Assembly (NCBI GenBank): GCA_021030905.1 | Contig: JAGFMI010000014.1 | Span: 496,001 to 560,000 of the forward strand | Length of the DNA: 64,000 bases | Reading direction: 5' to 3' | Source of the DNA: Pyrenula massariospora | Taxonomy: Eukaryota; Ascomycota; Eurotiomycetes; Pyrenulales; Pyrenulaceae | Part shown: piece by piece, positions 10,544 through 21,524 of the stretch | How the letters are laid out: each line of letters begins with the position of its first letter | Position numbering within the stretch: the stretch's first letter is position 1 | Position numbers and translations under genes: made by a program | Notes under the pieces: model-generated | What the model was told of the DNA's origin: nothing | The model's database searches: none | The model's input: only the letters and a program-made list of their open reading frames with translations

Positions 10544-13328
10544 GAAATGTAGGCGATGAACGCCTGATCGAAGGTGAAATGATCTTTAGCTTTCTTTTGC
10601 ATGTGCACGCATGAGATACCACACGAAGCGGCATTGGAGGCGTCATGGGACAGGAAATCATGTCGAAAATAGGTATCGTGGGAATGCTGGCAGATTTGTC
10701 AATTGATACCGTGGGATCTGGGTCGATAGACTTCTTTATTAGCCGTCAAAATCGATGAATCGCTTAAGGGGTTTCGCACCCCTGGCCCACCTCGTTTACC
10801 TACTCCTCTTTAGGACTAAAGCGCTTCGCCCGTCAACGCGGATGCGTACGAACTCTAAGCCGTCTGCTGTGCGTTGAATTTGTCCAGTCTGAGTTGAACG
10901 TAGTTGTTTCTCTGAAATCTTTACACGCGTGTGATCAATCATAAAAAATTAGAGGCTCTCTATGATAGATTCAACGCTCGTGAGAACTAAGCCGTGATTG
11001 GGCAGCGTATGCTGCCAACTAAGTTGACCAATACCCGAGTCTTATCCTGCAGCCACACGTCTCCACCTTCCGTTCTCAGGCGACTGTACGAGCTCCAAGA
11101 TTCTGACACAGCAAGGCCATACTCATACCCAGATTTGGGCAGCGACTCTACTTTATTCCGGAAAGTTCCCGAACACGTCAACACTCGCTCAGCAGCCGCC
11201 TTGGCCGTGACCACCCAGCCACTATCCCAACAAATGGCGAGAAAGCGGGCGTGTGCTTTGCACAGGCCCAGCTTGCGCATACAAATCTTTCTTCTGGCTC
11301 TCTCGTTTAGATAGGAATTGCTGGGGTCTAAGTGCGACACCGGTTCCGAGAGCGTGAGTTTCAAGAATGAAAATTTTAAATCCAATTGCACGGGGCAGAG
11401 TGTTCCTGATCGGGTAATCGTGAACGAGCTCTGACCGCTCCGTTCGATGACACTTCAGAGCCCACGTCCATAGATGGCATAGAAGGCTAAGCCCTGCGGG
11501 TAGGCGGGCGCTCGTTGACTTTCAGATTTTCTCATTCGTCTCCATACCCTACCTCGCATGGAAGACTGACAACGGCTCTTGTTTTCCGGATTTACAGCCT
11601 TAATTCCCGCTTTTATTGCTTGTTTGGGCTGCTATGAACGAGCTGATAAGCCCTGGTCGACGGAGAAAGGAATGTGATTCTACATATGGACAATCTCATG
11701 CCGAAAAGAGACATGGGCTCACGTAAAGGCTAGTATAAACGGGATCGTGCACCAGCCTGTTGATCTTTACAGTAGTCTTTCGTGGGTGGCTGCAGCCATG
11801 CAATTTGCGGTGGGCTTCATTCTGCGGCATGTGAGTTTTGCAGTTTATGCCGTGCTGGCGAATCTTCTTCATACTAAGATGTCTCTCCTGCAATACCAAA
11901 TCTTTCGGGCTTTGTTGACTTGCCAGTAGTATGCCAACGATCAATTTAAGCCTATACGGTTGAGCCATTCGCGGCTCCCTGATACGAAAAAGTCTACTCC
12001 TCTTTCCCATGGTCACTGCTGCCGTGTCGAGACGATTCTTTGCCCCCGCTGCTCGATATTTTCCAACGTATCGCCGTTGTTTTACAGGAGGTCAATCGTT
12101 GAACAGCATTACCTCCGCCACACTATTCCCGTCTACCATCTCAGCAGGATTGCCTTGATTTTTTGCCCTGAAGATACGATTGGCATGTCCTTCGTCTGCG
12201 CGTCTCTTACCCAGCCTTGAGCTGCTAAGCCTTGCTTCGCTCTGCCTACGACATTTGTCCCTCTAGTTCTTCCCGTCCCGTAACACTGACAATGATCTCG
12301 ATCTGTCACGCTTGACAAGCTAGATGATTTGGAAGATGAGATGATACAATTCACAAAAGGATGAAAGTGAGAAAGGATGAAAAAAAAATATTGTTCTTCT
12401 GATGAAAGCCTCCGAAAGGACTATGACCATCTGCATGAACAGAAGAATCAACACAATACTTCATCGAGAGCTGTAGCCATAGCGTCGGCTCTATCAATGA
12501 GCTGGAGACATGCAGTACTTGTATCGCAATACCAACCTCCATATGTATAACATCATACAGCACCCACCACTGACTACTCTATGAGACACAGCATATCGTA
12601 CGCACAGAGATAGTTCTTCCGACCAATCTAAGATATCCATTATCATCAACACCTAAGAGTTGGCTTGTTCTGAAGGTGGGTGTCTTAAAGTGATAATCTT
12701 GCGTGGAACCAACTGCTTTGTTCTCCCGAGACTATTTCACACGTTGTCCCTACACCCGAGCACCTCACTATCTCACCAAACTTGGCGCAAAATTCCCCTT
12801 TGGATCGCTATCATACCTTTGACAACGACTGCCGTCAAAGCTATGATGCAGGCTCTCTTTCTAATAACTCTATGGCTTAGATAGTCTCAAAAAGCTTCCG
12901 GTCTTAGAGTCAAGAGATGATTAGAAATGTGAGTGTCTCAGCTATCTATGGATGTCGCGAAGATGAATTATGCGATGAACCTGGATTTTCACTCAAAAAT
13001 GACAATTCGAAATATCAATGTAAAGCAATCAGCAATGATTGTACACTGAAGGAATTTTAGCTGTTCTTTGAACTTGGTGATCCCTTTTGAGATAATTTCA
13101 TTGTCTTCATTTTGATCGACTATGATTGATTGCCTTCGAGAACATTCTTGTGTCATTCTCAGAGCCTGCAACGTTTGTTTTCTTATTTCTTCTCGCCATA
13201 CTGCGCTGCAATCTTGTTGAACATTTATACCAGAATAAAGTATTTCGTTCTGATGCACTTTGAACTCGTCCCTCTAGGCAAGTGTTTCAGTAGCACCTTC
13301 CAATCATTCATATTAATTACACCCAGCG
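10544..13328. other. Gene-free interval of about 2.8 kb
   Basis: No ORF here has plausible protein composition, splice partners or family motifs; all are under 135 codons and overlap in conflicting frames. The right half (about 12.35-13.3 kb) looks AT-rich compared with flanking genes. I see no tRNA or 5S signature, no terminal inverted repeat and no transposase. It may contain the upstream control region of the zinc-finger gene at 13.3 kb. Confidence 0.5.
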
Positions 13329-14387
13329 ATGTCACCTATTCTATATGAGAAATCATTCAGGTCTACAAGATACTTCGCCGGATCTATTTGGCCAGCATCT
13401 TCGATGTCATCCACGGATAAAACGAATTCTCAAATTCCGTCGGCATCTCCATCCTTACGCTCATCAGATAATCAGTCTCATCCTCCTCTGGAGCCCAAAG
13501 CTCCCCCGAAGCCACAGGCTGGATCATTTGATAGACTACAAGCTATACTGCAATCGAAATCAAGCATCCATACTAAATCTCAAGATGACGACCATTATCC
13601 TGATCCAACTGAACACGAGATCGGTCCGGCGTCCCAGCGAGCCAAAGATATGACGGCCTCGCAAACTCACGGTAGCATTGCACCCGCACTATCTGGCCAC
13701 GGTGACGACAATTTAGCTTGGGCGCCGCCTCAAACTCCTTCTAGGCCTCCGCCAAATCCCTCTTTGCGCCGTCAATCCACCTCGGCATCGCCTCAAAAAC
13801 CCCTAGTGCCTCCTCGTACTCACTCAGTCCCTCAAAACCAACAGACGCTTTCTCAAAGTCCCTTAGCACCTGCCAATAGCAGACCCGGGCCAGCGCAAAC
13901 TATCTTGAGGTTTCCAAAATTTCAATCCGCGCCTGTCCGAAAAGGCTCAGATCCTTTTTCAACCAACACACCACCTCTCCCAAGCCAGCATCCACCACCA
14001 AATCCCCACGTGCCACCTCAAAGCCAAGCGCCGCCGCTCCAGGTCCCACCTCCGTCAACTCAAGGTCCACCGCCTCTGTCAACCCAGGCCCCCCCGCCTC
14101 CTCCTCAAAGCCAAGCGCCAACGCCTCAACCCACCAACCCACCACGCACCAAGACCCTCTACAAATGCTACGTCCCCTCCTGCGACAACAACAAGGGCCG
14201 CTTCTTTACGCGCCACCGCGGCGTCCGGGAGCACATATACACAAAGCACCGCGGGGTTGCGTGGGATGCGCGGAAGGTGGAGAGTGTGCTTGTGAGCGAG
14301 GATGTGGATCGGGAGAGGCTTGGCGAGGTGGGGACTGGAGGGGGTTTGGTGGGGAGAGCTGGGATGATTCCACGGGGCGGGGGTTGA
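13329..14387 (+). CDS. Proline-rich protein with one C-terminal C2H2-type zinc finger (paralogue of 47812-48438)
   Basis: 352 residues, single exon; a second in-frame ATG at 13404 (MSSTDKTNSQ) could be the true start. Residues 30-280 are low complexity, rich in Pro, Ser and Gln, with repeated PPQSQAP and STQ(G/A)PPP blocks. The only folded element seems to be a compact finger near residues 278-310: CYVPSC, then NNKGRFF, then VREHIYTKHRGVAWD, that is C-x4-C-x16-H-x4-H. The spacing is longer than in a standard C2H2 finger, but the same pattern with the same flanking residues recurs in the protein at 47812-48438. A short Gly-rich tail follows. Role unknown; nucleic-acid binding is an inference from the finger. 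Codon use becomes GC-rich toward the 3' end. Confidence 0.65.
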   Translation: MSPILYEKSFRSTRYFAGSIWPASSMSSTDKTNSQIPSASPSLRSSDNQSHPPLEPKAPPKPQAGSFDRLQAILQSKSSIHTKSQDDDHYPDPTEHEIGPASQRAKDMTASQTHGSIAPALSGHGDDNLAWAPPQTPSRPPPNPSLRRQSTSASPQKPLVPPRTHSVPQNQQTLSQSPLAPANSRPGPAQTILRFPKFQSAPVRKGSDPFSTNTPPLPSQHPPPNPHVPPQSQAPPLQVPPPSTQGPPPLSTQAPPPPPQSQAPTPQPTNPPRTKTLYKCYVPSCDNNKGRFFTRHRGVREHIYTKHRGVAWDARKVESVLVSEDVDRERLGEVGTGGGLVGRAGMIPRGGG

Positions 14388-14730
14388 AGGGGTGGGGTGG
14401 GCGGTTTTTGGATATGCGGTCTGTTTTGTGACGGGTGATGCGGAGTGGGAGGGGGAGGATGCGCTGCTTTTTGGTGGCTGTTATGTAGCGCGTTATTCGG
14501 CTATCTGTTTGCTCTGTGGAGTGTTCTTTTTAACGAGGATGAGGATTGGAATAAGTTTGGCGGGGAGTGAAGGGGGTTGGGATAGAGGACTGAGGTGATC
14601 CGACGGGAAGGAGTGTGGAGGCTAGAATGGTCTTTTTTTTTGGATATTTGATCCATTTCATAACGGCTGATGCATAGCGAGAGGTGAAAGATACGCCATT
14701 CGTGGGCATCCATTCTAGTTATAGCTCGTA

Positions 14731-14762
14731 TCCATCCATCCATCTGTCTGTCCGTCTGTCTG
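14731..14762 (+). repeat. Short tetranucleotide microsatellite (TCCA/TCTG/TCCG)n
   Basis: A run of imperfect four-base units, TCCATCCATCCATCTGTCTG and onward, lies in the 3' flank shared by two convergent genes. A simple repeat with no sign of function. Confidence 0.75.
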
Positions 14763-14883
14763 CTGTGTGCAGGAGCCATCAACTGAGAAGATCCAGCCCG
14801 CACTCTCATAAAACCATCACTACCTGACTCCTAGCTGATCCAAACCAATCCTCATCCCCCCCACCCCCTCTCGCCCCTCTCCT

Positions 14884-16960
14884 TTATCTTCCCACCCACA
14901 AACAAGGACAAACCCCATCCGCCCACCCCGAGCACAACCCCCAACACCCACACTCTTCCCCAACACACACGCAAACCCCCCTCTCCTTATACCACCCCAC
15001 CCTTTTACCTCCACCACCACGACCACGACCACCACCTTCCGTCCTTCGGTACAACCCAACACTGACCCCAAAGATCCTGGCCGCCGCACACTCGCGGTGC
15101 GCCTGGATCCGGAGCGCGGTTTGGTGAGGGGTGCGGGGGGTCGTGTCGGCGGATTCGGTTAGGGTGGCGAGGTGGGTTGTTAGGATTGCTAGATGAGAGA
15201 GGGGTTAGTTAGGTGGGGAAGGGGGGGAAGGGGCAAAGGGGCTTACGATTGTTTGTGGGAGAAAGGTGAGGGTGGGGTTTGGGGAGGAGGAATTGGCCTG
15301 GGTAGGCTGGGGGGTTGGGGAGAGGATGGGGGGTGGAGAGGGTTGGTATTGTTGTGGGTATAGATGTGGAGGTGGAGATGGAGGTGGGGGGAGGGTGTTC
15401 TGTGCGGCGGGGCCGTTTGTTGAGGAGGTAGCGGATGGCGTTCTTGTCATTTTGCTCAGTGCTGAGGGGGGTGGCGGTTATAGTGGCGGCTAGGGATTTT
15501 GAGGCGGCGCGTTTGCGGGAGTTGGGAGAGGAGGACGAGGATGAGAATTTGGAGGTGGAGGGGGATGGTTGGGAGGAGTAGCTGGGGGAGTCGGGGCTGG
15601 TGTTCGCGCGATCGATGATCCGGGGTAGGATTTTGTCTTTGGGGATTCTGTTGAGGTTGCAGATGTCGCGGTTGTTCTTGCGGATCTCGGCACGATGCTT
15701 TAGGTTTTCGAGCTTGTTGAGGTTTCTTTCGGGGCTTTGTCCGCGTCGGCTGTCGCTTCTACCCGGGAGTTGGATGGCGGAGCTGTACGGATCAGCTGTA
15801 TGATTTTCATGAGGATAATTGATGTCATGAGTAATTTCTGTAGGAGGAGAAGCTGAGACGAAATCGCCATCATCGCACAAAAGTGGGCGCGGAATTCTTT
15901 CCTCTTGAGTAAGATAGTCATGATGTGACCTTTGGGAGCCTGGCTGCGCCTCTGAAGTGGGTGTCGCGTCGAAATCAGATGAGCAAATGTAAGTCTTCGG
16001 TTCAAGCCTAGGTTCAGGCAAATCATTGAAGAAGCCAGACGGAGCTAAGCTATCAGCAGTAGTGTAGTTGACTGTTGGAAGAAGGTCACAATCTGAGTCG
16101 GGTTTGTCGAGAGCCTTCGATGCGAAAGTCCTGTCATCGTCGAGGCCGCTCATGTAAGAATTGCTAGAAATCGGCGAAGGAGGAACATCTCGAGCGGTTT
16201 GGCTCTGAATATCTAGTCCTAGGATTTTGGCAGCTTTGTTGCTAATTGATGCAGTCTTGGAGATGTTTCGATTACGTCTGGATAGGGAGAAGCGTCGACG
16301 TTGCTGTCGCTGCGAATGAGTTGTCCCTGGGGAGAACTGAGTATTTAGTTGCTGTGAGTAGCTGGAGAACGTACATTTATGAATGCTTGCGTCATTTTTC
16401 ACTGGAATCTTGCGAGCTTGAGTCCGATCCTCGAGCTTGGTGGGACTATGCTCAGCGGATTTCCTATGAGGTAGCCAGCTTTGTTTCTCAGCAGTAGCAT
16501 TGGCACCGAATTCGGCTTGTTCAGCACCAACATGCGTGTCCTCTAAGAGCCCTGATGCCACGAACTGGCTATTCTGCCATAACGCAGGGGATATGTCAGG
16601 CGTCAGTCCAGGCGAACCAGGATTTGTCCATGTAGGGCTTGAGATGTCCATGAGGTAGTCGCTGCTGGTAGATTCTGTATGAACTATGATGACTTAGCTT
16701 TTTCTGAAGATTGGAGCGAGAGAAAACATACTCGCATCTTTGCCGTAGAAGCTCGTTGCTCCGTTCAACACACCATCAACAGGGTAGAGAGAGGAAGGTC
16801 GTTCGTGAGAACTTTGAGGATCTCGGTAATAGCTACTTCCACTCTCGTTGTCTGCAATTCGTGAGTAATTCGTGTTTGGCTGGTAGTTTTGACGTGAAGC
16901 AGGGCACTTACCAAGAGAACCAAAGGCGAGTTGACGGAAATCGCTTATGCGACTATCCAT
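14884..16960 (-). CDS. Uncharacterised Ser/Pro-rich four-exon protein
   Basis: Exons 16960-16912, 16851-16732, 16674-15247 and 15188-14884. Introns of 60, 57 and 58 nt have donors GTAAGT, GTATGT and GTAAGC. The codon count closes exactly at 633 residues plus TAA. Exon joins give AFGSLDNESGSSYY and FYGKDAKSTSSDYLMDISS. The body is low complexity (Ser, Pro, Thr, Asn), with basic islands such as RQQRRRFSLSRRNRNIS and LENLKHRAEIRKNNRDICNL. A probable helical element at the end is split by intron 3: NDKNAIRYLLNKRPRR before the junction, TTHLATLTESADTTPRTPHQ and ALRIQAHRECAAARIFG after it. Such architecture suggests a nuclear regulator, but I recognise no family. The last 50 residues are Gly/Cys-rich and may be mis-modelled: another intron or an earlier end is possible. 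Confidence 0.55.
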
Positions 16961-18044
16961 TCTGGCATCTATGGTGTCGAAGGAATGGAGGATAGGATCG
17001 ATCTTACCATGCGGTTCTTTGCTGCTAGGATATGACTACGTCGCTCACTTCGAGCGCGTAGAGTCGAGGTCAATTGATGCTAGCGAAAGGTGTCACGGCC
17101 GTTGCTGGTCGACTTGAGAAGGCTTGGAAGCTGCAGTATCAAGATAGCCGAGGCTGTTGGAAACAATACAGAAGCTGGGAAACGACAAGATGAAATGGTC
17201 AATGCTGACCTCAAAGGTTGCATGCAAGGATGGACGAAGGGAATGAGGAATGAAGATACTTAAGTAGAGACTAGCAATTTGTAAGGTTGGATGTCGAGGA
17301 CAACTTCAACACAGCCAAGAGCGTTCGCAGAAGTGAAGTGAGAGGCTAGTAATGAATCATGAGCCGAACTTAGGGCCCAAGCCAATCCTCAGAAGCTGGG
17401 GCGAAAGTTGACTTGATGCACAAAATTTTGTGCGATAACACTTGAAGATCACAGTAAGTTCACCTTTCTCTAGGAAGTGTTCAAGTGTTCAAAAATTGCT
17501 CGGGAGAGCTTTCCGATAACAGGGGGCTGGGATGCTTTTCACACAGAATTCAGCCAAGTACCATTGATAGAACAATAAGAAAACTTCCTCAATAGCACAA
17601 CAAAAGTCAGACCTTAAACATGTGCGCACATGTGCTCGATTCGAGGCGCATGGCAAGGCTTAACCGACGGAAACCATCAAATGTAATCTGTAGTCTACAT
17701 ATTCAAAAAGATGTTCACTCCATAAGCAAGGCGTCCTTATTCCGGGTTTAGTATCTTTAAGTGTTCCTGCAGCAGCTCCAGAAAAGTGAGACGGAAGTGA
17801 ATTTTTTCATCAAGTGCGACATTCTAAGGTTTTAGTGCTCGGAATATATCGAAGACAAACTGTAATGCTTGGCTTCGCCTCAGACAGATTTATAGACGAG
17901 AGGTTTGATGAATGGAAGATTTGGAAAAGATGAAAGTCGGCAACTAGAGCTTGGCAAATTCCTCCCTGTCACGTGATGAGCAGTCTCCGTCATTCGGGGC
18001 CCGATGTCTCGTCAAAGATGCCTTCCTTACGAGGTGAGTGGGCT
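16961..18044. other. Intergenic interval, upstream region of the four-exon gene and 3' flank of Trm82
   Basis: About 1.1 kb without a supportable ORF. A CACGTGATG motif lies near 17970. The length suits an extended promoter of the regulator-like gene on the minus strand. No RNA gene or mobile element seen. Confidence 0.5.
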
Positions 18045-19851
18045 CTATGGCTCTTGTTTGTCATTCAGAGGCGTAGATGCCTCTTCATCAGCGACTTCAA
18101 ATGCAGCGGCTTCATCTTCTTCATTTTCTTCTTTTTTCATATTCCCTAGGTTCTTTTTTCTCAAATTCTCCCGTCCATACAGAAACTCTCCCAACGTCGA
18201 ATAGGCGCTCTTTCCGTCCTTCGCCTGTGAGTGCTTGATATCTATACCAAAGGTTCCGGCCTTAGCGAGCGTCTCATTGAGCTTGTCCAGAAGGGGCAGT
18301 TTTTTGAAACAGAACTCAAACCCGACCGTCGCAGGCCCTTCAGAGAAAATTGGCGTAGCAGCTTTCAGTCCCTGCCCAGTGACCTCTAGAATTTCTAAGA
18401 ATGGGACTTGGCGTTCATTGTCCTTCGAAACTGTTCTGACGGAATTGGGATCGTGCGCAGTGTCAAGGCTGACAACAACCAACGAATTTTTGGTGTCTCC
18501 CTTAGGGCCCCGAACAAATGTGACGTCTAGCACGTTGCCAGGGAGTTCAACTGGAGCATGACAGTTCAGTTCCCCTGTCTGAGGCACCAATGTCATTGGG
18601 TAAAGGGCGGAACAGCCTTCAAGGGCGACAAGGATTAACCCTTGGGGAAGTGAAGATCTGCCTAATTCCTCCGGAAGCGGAGGACTAGCCAAGAAAGCCC
18701 ATATCCCGGAGATCGAGGTGTTAGAGCGGCCTGCTAGATCAATGCCTTCCAATGAAAGGTAAGAAAGACTGCGTCCGGAGGGTATCTCGTGTGTACGTAA
18801 TTCGGGGCTTCCAGAACCCGAAATGACGACGTTATGTTCCCACTGCGGGATGCAGAGCGACGTCACAAAAGAGGTATGTCCATAGCAGTAAGATTCAATG
18901 ATATGAGCCTGAGGTAGGCGAGAGATGCGTATATGCTCGTCTCGGTCAGAAGTGAGAATGTACGACCGTGATAGCGGATCTCGTGGTGGTACATTGTTCG
19001 ATTCTATGACGGTCTCTATAGTAGTGATGTCCAGAGCAGTAAGAAGGGAGACATGGCCAAGCAAGAGTGTTGAAGAGAAATAAGACTTCTCGTCTTTCTT
19101 TGCGGGGGATGCGACAGCCTTCTCCTGCCGAAGGCGCTGTTGCTTTAGAGCGGCAAGATTGCCTTTGGTGTGTACCGTAGATTCAGAGGCAGATGGACCA
19201 GAGTAGCTCCTGGATTTTGGAGCTTGTATAGAAGGCTTCTTAGCTAGCGGCTCAACAGGGAGAGAGTAGACGTCTCCAAATTTGTCACCAACTATAATGT
19301 CCTCGGCTGACGGCGAAAGCGTAATGGCACAAGGACGCTTCGGCATGACTCTGCAGGATGTGAGACCTAATCAACAAGAAATATTGTCTTCAGAGATCAA
19401 ACCTTTCAGAAAGCTGTCTCAACACACCGCCTTCATCGATAGAGAATGTGTGAATACACTTGTCCTCTGCAGTGACGGCAACAAGTTTTGAGTGGGGTAC
19501 AGCTACGAGATGGGAAACATTTGGTAGACTTGGCTTTGGTTTTGGTCTTCTCCTCTGGCCTTTTACCTTCTCGGTCTTGATCTCGACAGAACTAGATGTT
19601 TCTTCGGACTCTGGTTGGCCGTGATCTGCGCCATTTGAAACCTTTCTCCTCTTCCCTGGAGGTGGGCCATCTTTGGCGTTTTTACCCCCATTTGACTTGG
19701 TCGGAGGCCATCTATACAGTATGTGGCCCTGAAAAAGGTCAAGAGAGTAGATGTATGGTCCAGCAGCTGCGATAAAATAGGCAGGGCTGGTGACGCCCCA
19801 GCTGTCCTGACGAACGAAACAAAGCTTTTGAAAAGGGTGCTGAAATGACAT
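18045..19851 (-). CDS. TRM82: tRNA (guanine-N7)-methyltransferase non-catalytic subunit Trm82
   Basis: Exons 19851-19403 and 19350-18045 give 584 residues. The 52-nt intron has an unusual GTTTGA donor and a CTGCAG acceptor. Its removal joins GVLRQLSER to VMPKRPCAITLSPSAEDI, the conserved entry to the WD-repeat region. Trm82 is the WD40 partner that stabilises Trm8 for m7G46 formation in tRNA. Visible WD-type blades: PYIYSLDLFQGHILYRWPP, IVGDKFGDVYSLP, LLGHVSLLTALDI, ILTSDRDEHIRISRLP and SYCYGHTSFVTSLCIPQ. Two low-complexity basic insertions (GGKNAKDGPPPGKRRKVSN and the KSRSYSGPSASES region) lengthen the protein over yeast. The C-terminus is acidic. The start MSFQHPFQKL is chosen over an upstream non-ATG extension. 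Divergent from Yth1. Confidence 0.9.
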
Positions 19852-20474
19852 GATTGACTGTACCCGGATTTGGACTGGGACAAGAAAAATCAAAATGTTT
19901 CGAGGCTCACGCTAGATGGGATATTATCTAGAACAGTGGACCACATGACCTAGCATCCCGAATTTCTAAACTTGACACGATTATATGCTTTTCGATCCGT
20001 CAAATCTGAAATTAGTAAAGTTTACGGGAAAAGCTAATCCATTATCGTGTGTCGAGCAGTTATCCGACTATGGCTCAGGCGGGAAGTCTATTGGTCGAAG
20101 CTTGGCAGAGCTTCCCCAGATTTTCGAACATTCCATGATGATCAATCACCACACATCAACGACGAAATAGTCGATTTCTACCCAGCAATCAGTCGTTGCC
20201 ATAACTAACATCACTTCCTCCCAAATCATTTTCTAGCGACCTACCTGATCAACGACTGACTTACTACCCTTGTCTACCTGAACATTTCATTCACAGACGG
20301 AATTTGGGCATTATATTCTACACCTTAAATCTGCTGAGCAACTACATACGAATACTGATCACTGCGAAATGAGATAATACTTTCACTAAGACAGTCTTCA
20401 AATTTCCCAAATTCTGTCACTAAACGTCAACGATTTCGACCTTTCGACCCTTCGACCTTCCTATCTCTAGCACC
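19852..20474. other. Shared divergent promoter of Trm82 and Yth1
   Basis: 620 bp lie between the two start codons. The Yth1 side ends in a pyrimidine-rich leader (CTTCCTATCTCTAGCACC before ATG). Both genes act in RNA processing, so co-regulation is possible, but I see no named operator. Confidence 0.55.
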
Positions 20475-21257
20475 ATGTCAACCACCACCCAAACCGCCGC
20501 CACAACCCTCCTCACAACCAACCCTCCACCCAAACCCCCAACCTTCACCTTCACCCCCTTCCTCCGCGCCCACGGCCACGCCCTCATCCCCACCGTCCCC
20601 ATCTGCCCCTCCTACGCCGCCGGCCACTGCCCCCTCGGCCGCCGCTGCCCGGACCGCCACCCTACCCCTTCCTCCTCCTCCACCACTTCCTCATCCTCCT
20701 TCAAACCCCGCAACGACACCTACGTCTGCAAGCACTGGCTCAAGGCCCTCTGCAAAAAGGGCGACGACTGCGACTACCTGCACGAGTACAACCTGCGCAA
20801 GATGAGCGAGTGCCAGTTCTACACCCAGAACGGGTACTGCCAGAACGGCGACGAGTGCCTGTACCTGCACGTCAAGGAGGAGGCGCGGCGCGGCGTGTGC
20901 GAGGACTATGACCGCGGGTTCTGCGAGAAGGGGCCGCGGTGTGAGAAGAGGCATGTAAGGAGGAAGCTGTGCGGGTTTTATTTGGCGGGGTTTTGTCCTG
21001 AGGGGGCGGAGTGTAAGGTGGGGGTGCATTTGAAGATGGAGGCGAAGAAGGAGGAGGGGCGCAAGGGGAGGGATGGGGAGAAGGAGAGGGAGAGGAGGTT
21101 GGAGGAGATGGAGAGGCAGGATCGGGAGAGGGACAGAGAGGGGCATGGGGATGCAGGTGGGCAGGGTGGCGGTGGCGGTGGAAGGAAGTGGAGAGATGGA
21201 GGAAAAAGATTTGGAGGGGGAGGCGGAGGTGGAAGGAAAGGAAAATGGAGGAGATAG
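20475..21257 (+). CDS. YTH1: mRNA 3'-end-processing protein Yth1 (CPSF30 homologue)
   Basis: 260 residues, single exon. Yth1 is the zinc-finger subunit of the cleavage and polyadenylation factor that helps recognise the polyadenylation signal in the nucleus. Five CCCH fingers are visible in order from about residue 44: [77 protein letters not shown] and [20 protein letters not shown]. The fifth has four rather than three residues before its His. The N-terminus is Thr/Pro-rich. The C-terminal 80 residues are a basic, Glu-rich segment that runs into Gly tracts and a [13 protein letters not shown] tail. The coding strand switches sharply from cytosine-rich to purine-rich midway, which tracks amino-acid content. 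Start and stop are unambiguous. Confidence 0.95.
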   Translation: MSTTTQTAATTLLTTNPPPKPPTFTFTPFLRAHGHALIPTVPICPSYAAGHCPLGRRCPDRHPTPSSSSTTSSSSFKPRNDTYVCKHWLKALCKKGDDCDYLHEYNLRKMSECQFYTQNGYCQNGDECLYLHVKEEARRGVCEDYDRGFCEKGPRCEKRHVRRKLCGFYLAGFCPEGAECKVGVHLKMEAKKEEGRKGRDGEKERERRLEEMERQDRERDREGHGDAGGQGGGGGGRKWRDGGKRFGGGGGGGRKGKWRR

Positions 21258-21524
21258 GCAGATCTAGGATAAATGGAATTTACGAAGCTTATGGAGTATG
21301 GCGTGGAGTTACGTTGAAATCTTAAAGTAGTCGTTACGGAGCCTACAGATGCAAGGGAACTTTTAGAGAAGCAGATTCGAGTATTGATTCCCTCTAGCTA
21401 ACCACTGACAATGGAATGCTCAAATGCACGCAAAAGCCTTCCCCATCCTCGATGCTTTGATCAAATTTGAATGCCCACAACTCCTTGGCTAAGTCTCCGC
21501 TGAATCTCTTCAAATGCAACCACT

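Noticed and set aside
16345-16385. Possible 38-nt intron (GTACGT..CTCAG) inside the four-exon gene.
   Set aside because: Its removal would shift the frame into stops, while the unspliced frame stays open.
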